Source of the DNA: Pseudoflavonifractor phocaeensis
GTDB taxonomy: Bacteria; Bacillota; Clostridia; Oscillospirales; Oscillospiraceae
Reading direction: 5' to 3'
DNA: 64,000 bases
Assembly: GCF_016901955.1 (NCBI RefSeq)
Contig: NZ_JACJLC010000001.1
Span: forward strand, 62,001-126,000
A model generated the notes under the pieces. The model did no database searches. It had not been told where the DNA came from and was given only the letters and a program-made list of their open reading frames with translations. The position numbers and the translations under genes are program-made. Within the stretch, counting starts at the first letter, position 1. Each line of letters starts with the position of its first letter. This document shows positions 62,015-64,000 of the stretch, piece by piece.

Positions 62015-63187
62015 TTGAGCTATCACATTCTCGCCATCAACCCGGGCTCCACCTCCACCAAGATCGGCTATTACGAGAACGATACCTGTGTGCTGGAGGA
62101 AAACACCCCCTTCCGCAAGGAGTTCGTCCCAGGTAAGGTCCACGTACTGGACGAATTTGACGCCCGGATGGAGACCATTCTGGCCTTCCTGGACAAGGTG
62201 GGGAAAAAGCCGGAGGATATGGATCTGTTCGTTTCCCGGGCGGGGGCCCCCTGTCCGGTGGAGTACGGAGCCTACCGCATCGACAAGGAGATGGTGAGCG
62301 CCATCTGCTTTGCCGACCGGCCCACCTATCACGCCTCTCTGCTGTCGGTGGTTATGGCTTTCTGCCTGGCCCGGCAGGCAGGCAAACAGGCCATCTTCTA
62401 CGATGCCATCGACGCAGACCAGGCGCCCCCCATCGCCCACGTATCCGGTATCCCCGGGAAGCGCCGGGGAGTGGGCTGCCATAACCTGAACACCCGCATG
62501 GTGGGCCGGGAGGTGGCCCAGACCCTGGGCAAGGCCTATGAGGACTGCAAGTTCATTATCGCCCATCTGGGCGGGGGCATGTCCATCTCCGCCCACGACC
62601 ACGGGATCATCACCGACGCCTGTACCAGCAGCGAGGGGCCCATGTCTCCTCAGCGGTGTGGCCGGGTGGACTTTGTTCAGCTGGTGCGCATGTGCTTCTC
62701 CGGGGAGTATACCCTGACGGATATGCAGCGGCTCACCGACAGCGGCGGCCTGCTGTCCTATCTGGGGGCCAAGGACATCCTGGAGGTGGAGGCCCGGATC
62801 GCCCAGGGGGACGAGAAGGCGGAATTCATGTACAAGGCTATGGCTTACCAGGTGTGTAAGGCCATCGGCGAGCATTTCGCGGTGCTGGAGGGAGAGGCGG
62901 ACGCCATCATCCTCACCGGCGGCATCGCCAATTCCAAGCTGTTCACCGGCTGGATCGAGGAGCGGGTGGGCCGGATGGCCCCGGTGCGGGTGGTCCCCGG
63001 CGAGCGGGAGATGCTGGCCCTGGCTAGAGGAGGCGTCCGGGTACTCCGCGGGGAAGAGAAGATGAAGACCCTGTCCTTCCTGCCCGACGGCTGCGAGAGC
63101 CTGGAGGAGCTGAAGACGGCCTTCATGGCCCGACGGCCCGACCTGTTGGACAAGCCTGCGGTGCAGGCCATCCTGGCCCTTTCCTGA
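62015..63187 (+). CDS. buk: Butyrate kinase
   Basis: A 390-residue ASKHA-fold acyl kinase. The N-terminal phosphate loop is NPGSTSTKIG, with FADRPTYHASLLSVVMAFCLAR and AHVSGIPGKRRGVGCHNLN in the middle. The ADP-binding block is IIAHLGGGMSISAHDHG and the tail has LTGGIANSKLF. It converts butyryl- or another acyl-phosphate plus ADP to the acid and ATP. The start is the TTG at 62015, where the fold begins, with GGAGGAGG upstream. No phosphotransbutyrylase gene is nearby; PduL (53029) is the candidate partner. Confidence 0.9.
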   Translation: MSYHILAINPGSTSTKIGYYENDTCVLEENTPFRKEFVPGKVHVLDEFDARMETILAFLDKVGKKPEDMDLFVSRAGAPCPVEYGAYRIDKEMVSAICFADRPTYHASLLSVVMAFCLARQAGKQAIFYDAIDADQAPPIAHVSGIPGKRRGVGCHNLNTRMVGREVAQTLGKAYEDCKFIIAHLGGGMSISAHDHGIITDACTSSEGPMSPQRCGRVDFVQLVRMCFSGEYTLTDMQRLTDSGGLLSYLGAKDILEVEARIAQGDEKAEFMYKAMAYQVCKAIGEHFAVLEGEADAIILTGGIANSKLFTGWIEERVGRMAPVRVVPGEREMLALARGGVRVLRGEEKMKTLSFLPDGCESLEELKTAFMARRPDLLDKPAVQAILALS

Positions 63188-63232
63188 CAGCGGGGCTGTC
63201 AGACCACCAAGTATTTAAGGAGGAGATCGGAC

Positions 63233-64000
63233 ATGCGTCAGATCGAGGCTGATATCATCATCGTTGGCGGCGGCGCGTCCGGCCAGGCTGCGGCGGTGCA
63301 GGCCGCAGAGGCGGGAGCCTCTGTCATTATTCTGGAGAAATCCACCACCACTGGCGGGGCGGCCAATATGGGCAACGGCTTTTTCGCCGTGGAGTCCCAT
63401 CATCAGCTGGCGGCCATGGATACCCTCACTGTACAGCAGGCCTTTGAGGAGTTTATGGAGTATAGCCACTGGAAGGTCAACCCATTACTGGTGCGCCGGT
63501 TCATTGGCATGTCCGCCTCCACCATCGAATGGGTGGAGAAGATGGGCGTGCAGTTCGTGGGAGTGTACAAGTACTTCCACGATAGCCGACAGACCTGGCA
63601 TATCATCAAGGTGCCTGGCTCTGACAAGCCCACCGAGCGGGCGGGGGCCATCTGCCAGAAGGCCCTTACCGAGCGGGCCCAGGCCCTGGGGGTGCAGTAC
63701 GAGTTTGGCGTCACCGCCAAGGAGATCATGCTGGAGGACGGCAGAGCCATCGGCGTGCGGGGCGTGGACGCCGACGGGGAGGAGCTGGAGGCCTACGGCG
63801 ACGCCGTCATCATCGGCTGTGGCTGCTTTGTCAACTGTCCGGAGATGGCCCAGCTCTGCTTCGGAGACGACGGTACCCAGGACGGCGTGGGCCTGGGCAT
63901 CCCCGGCCTGACCGGCGATGGTATGCGCATGTGCTGGCAGGCCGGCGGCGGTAAGACCCACCTGTTCAAGCGGGGCGACTGCTTTGTGGTGGGCATCACC
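63233..64000 (+). CDS. FAD-dependent fumarate-reductase-type oxidoreductase, N-terminal part (runs off the window)
   Basis: An open frame of 256 codons from an ATG at 63233 (AAGGAGG 8 bases upstream) to the window edge. The FAD fold IIIVGGGASGQAAAVQAAEAGASVI is followed by TTTGGAANMGNG and AVIIGCGCFVNCPEM, typical of the FAD_binding_2/fumarate reductase family. It is a different branch from the flavoprotein at 60347. It lies 45 bases after butyrate kinase and appears to continue the locus 2 run. Confidence 0.85.
   Translation, partial: MRQIEADIIIVGGGASGQAAAVQAAEAGASVIILEKSTTTGGAANMGNGFFAVESHHQLAAMDTLTVQQAFEEFMEYSHWKVNPLLVRRFIGMSASTIEWVEKMGVQFVGVYKYFHDSRQTWHIIKVPGSDKPTERAGAICQKALTERAQALGVQYEFGVTAKEIMLEDGRAIGVRGVDADGEELEAYGDAVIIGCGCFVNCPEMAQLCFGDDGTQDGVGLGIPGLTGDGMRMCWQAGGGKTHLFKRGDCFVVGIT

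Noticed and set aside
60341-62875. An 844-codon open frame on the minus strand
   Set aside because: It is antisense to two well-supported genes (the flavoprotein and butyrate kinase) and crosses their intergenic gap. Its Gly/His/Val/Leu-rich product is what high third-position GC gives in the complementary frame. No domain is recognised.

Overview
The window looks like a chromosomal stretch from a GC-rich, strictly anaerobic, gut-type Clostridia (Oscillospiraceae/Flavonifractor-like is my inference). The grounds are clostridial Etf/lactate genes, an SLH-domain surface protein, butyrate kinase, ferredoxin-type enzymes, strong GGAGG ribosome sites and frequent TTG/GTG starts. I saw no rRNA, tRNA, CRISPR array, insertion sequence or phage gene.

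Layout. 1-3162: a quorum-type sensor kinase/LytTR regulator pair and a MATE transporter with a 3'-end frameshift. 3173-16198 (locus 1): a LysR regulator divergent from a long + strand run of MFS carrier, DUF362 protein, small unknown protein, 3-hydroxyacid dehydrogenase, second MFS carrier, CoA-transferase A/B, thiolase, two tandem 6-oxocamphor-hydrolase-like crotonases, a BKACE (beta-keto acid cleavage enzyme) and a phosphotriesterase-family hydrolase. 16213-19242: a GlpA-like/FAD oxidoreductase/DUF1667 trio. 19347-21675: an SLH surface protein and a FadR-type regulator. 21883-29698: a lactate module (larA, FAD lactate dehydrogenase, etfB, etfA, acyl-CoA dehydrogenase, divergent lactate permease). 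29749-34158: a three-subunit molybdenum hydroxylase with its own Crp-type regulator. 34310-40678: L-lactate dehydrogenase, GH42 beta-galactosidase, an Old-Yellow-type enoate/dienoyl-CoA reductase and a LacI regulator. 41137-45532: a decaying patch with a truncated ABM gene, an MmgE/PrpD gene without a normal start codon, an intact ABM gene, a ferredoxin and a deleted aldehyde:ferredoxin oxidoreductase. 45635-64000 (locus 2): D-lyxose isomerase, a LysR regulator, then a + strand run of GPH carrier, BKACE, SDR, 3-hydroxyacid dehydrogenase, thiolase, PduL, a NuoG/GltD-like fusion, a NuoF-C-terminal/ferredoxin protein, two altered M24-fold proteins, an MFS carrier, a fumarate-reductase-type flavoprotein, butyrate kinase and a second, partial flavoprotein.

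How they may work together (inference). Both loci carry the same logic: LysR regulator, carrier, dehydrogenase making a beta-keto acid, BKACE cleavage with acetyl-CoA to acetoacetate plus a new acyl-CoA, and thiolysis. Locus 1 adds two enzymes that keep all five active-site residues I recall for 6-oxocamphor hydrolase, which opens a cyclic beta-diketone. It also adds a lactonase-like hydrolase, so a cyclic substrate is plausible. Locus 2 adds PduL plus butyrate kinase for ATP, and an iron-sulfur/flavin electron module with fumarate-reductase-like flavoproteins as possible electron sinks. The lactate module resembles the Acetobacterium Lct electron-confurcating system, and exact FadR/LldR-type TGGTnnnACCA sites lie on both sides of its divergent promoter.
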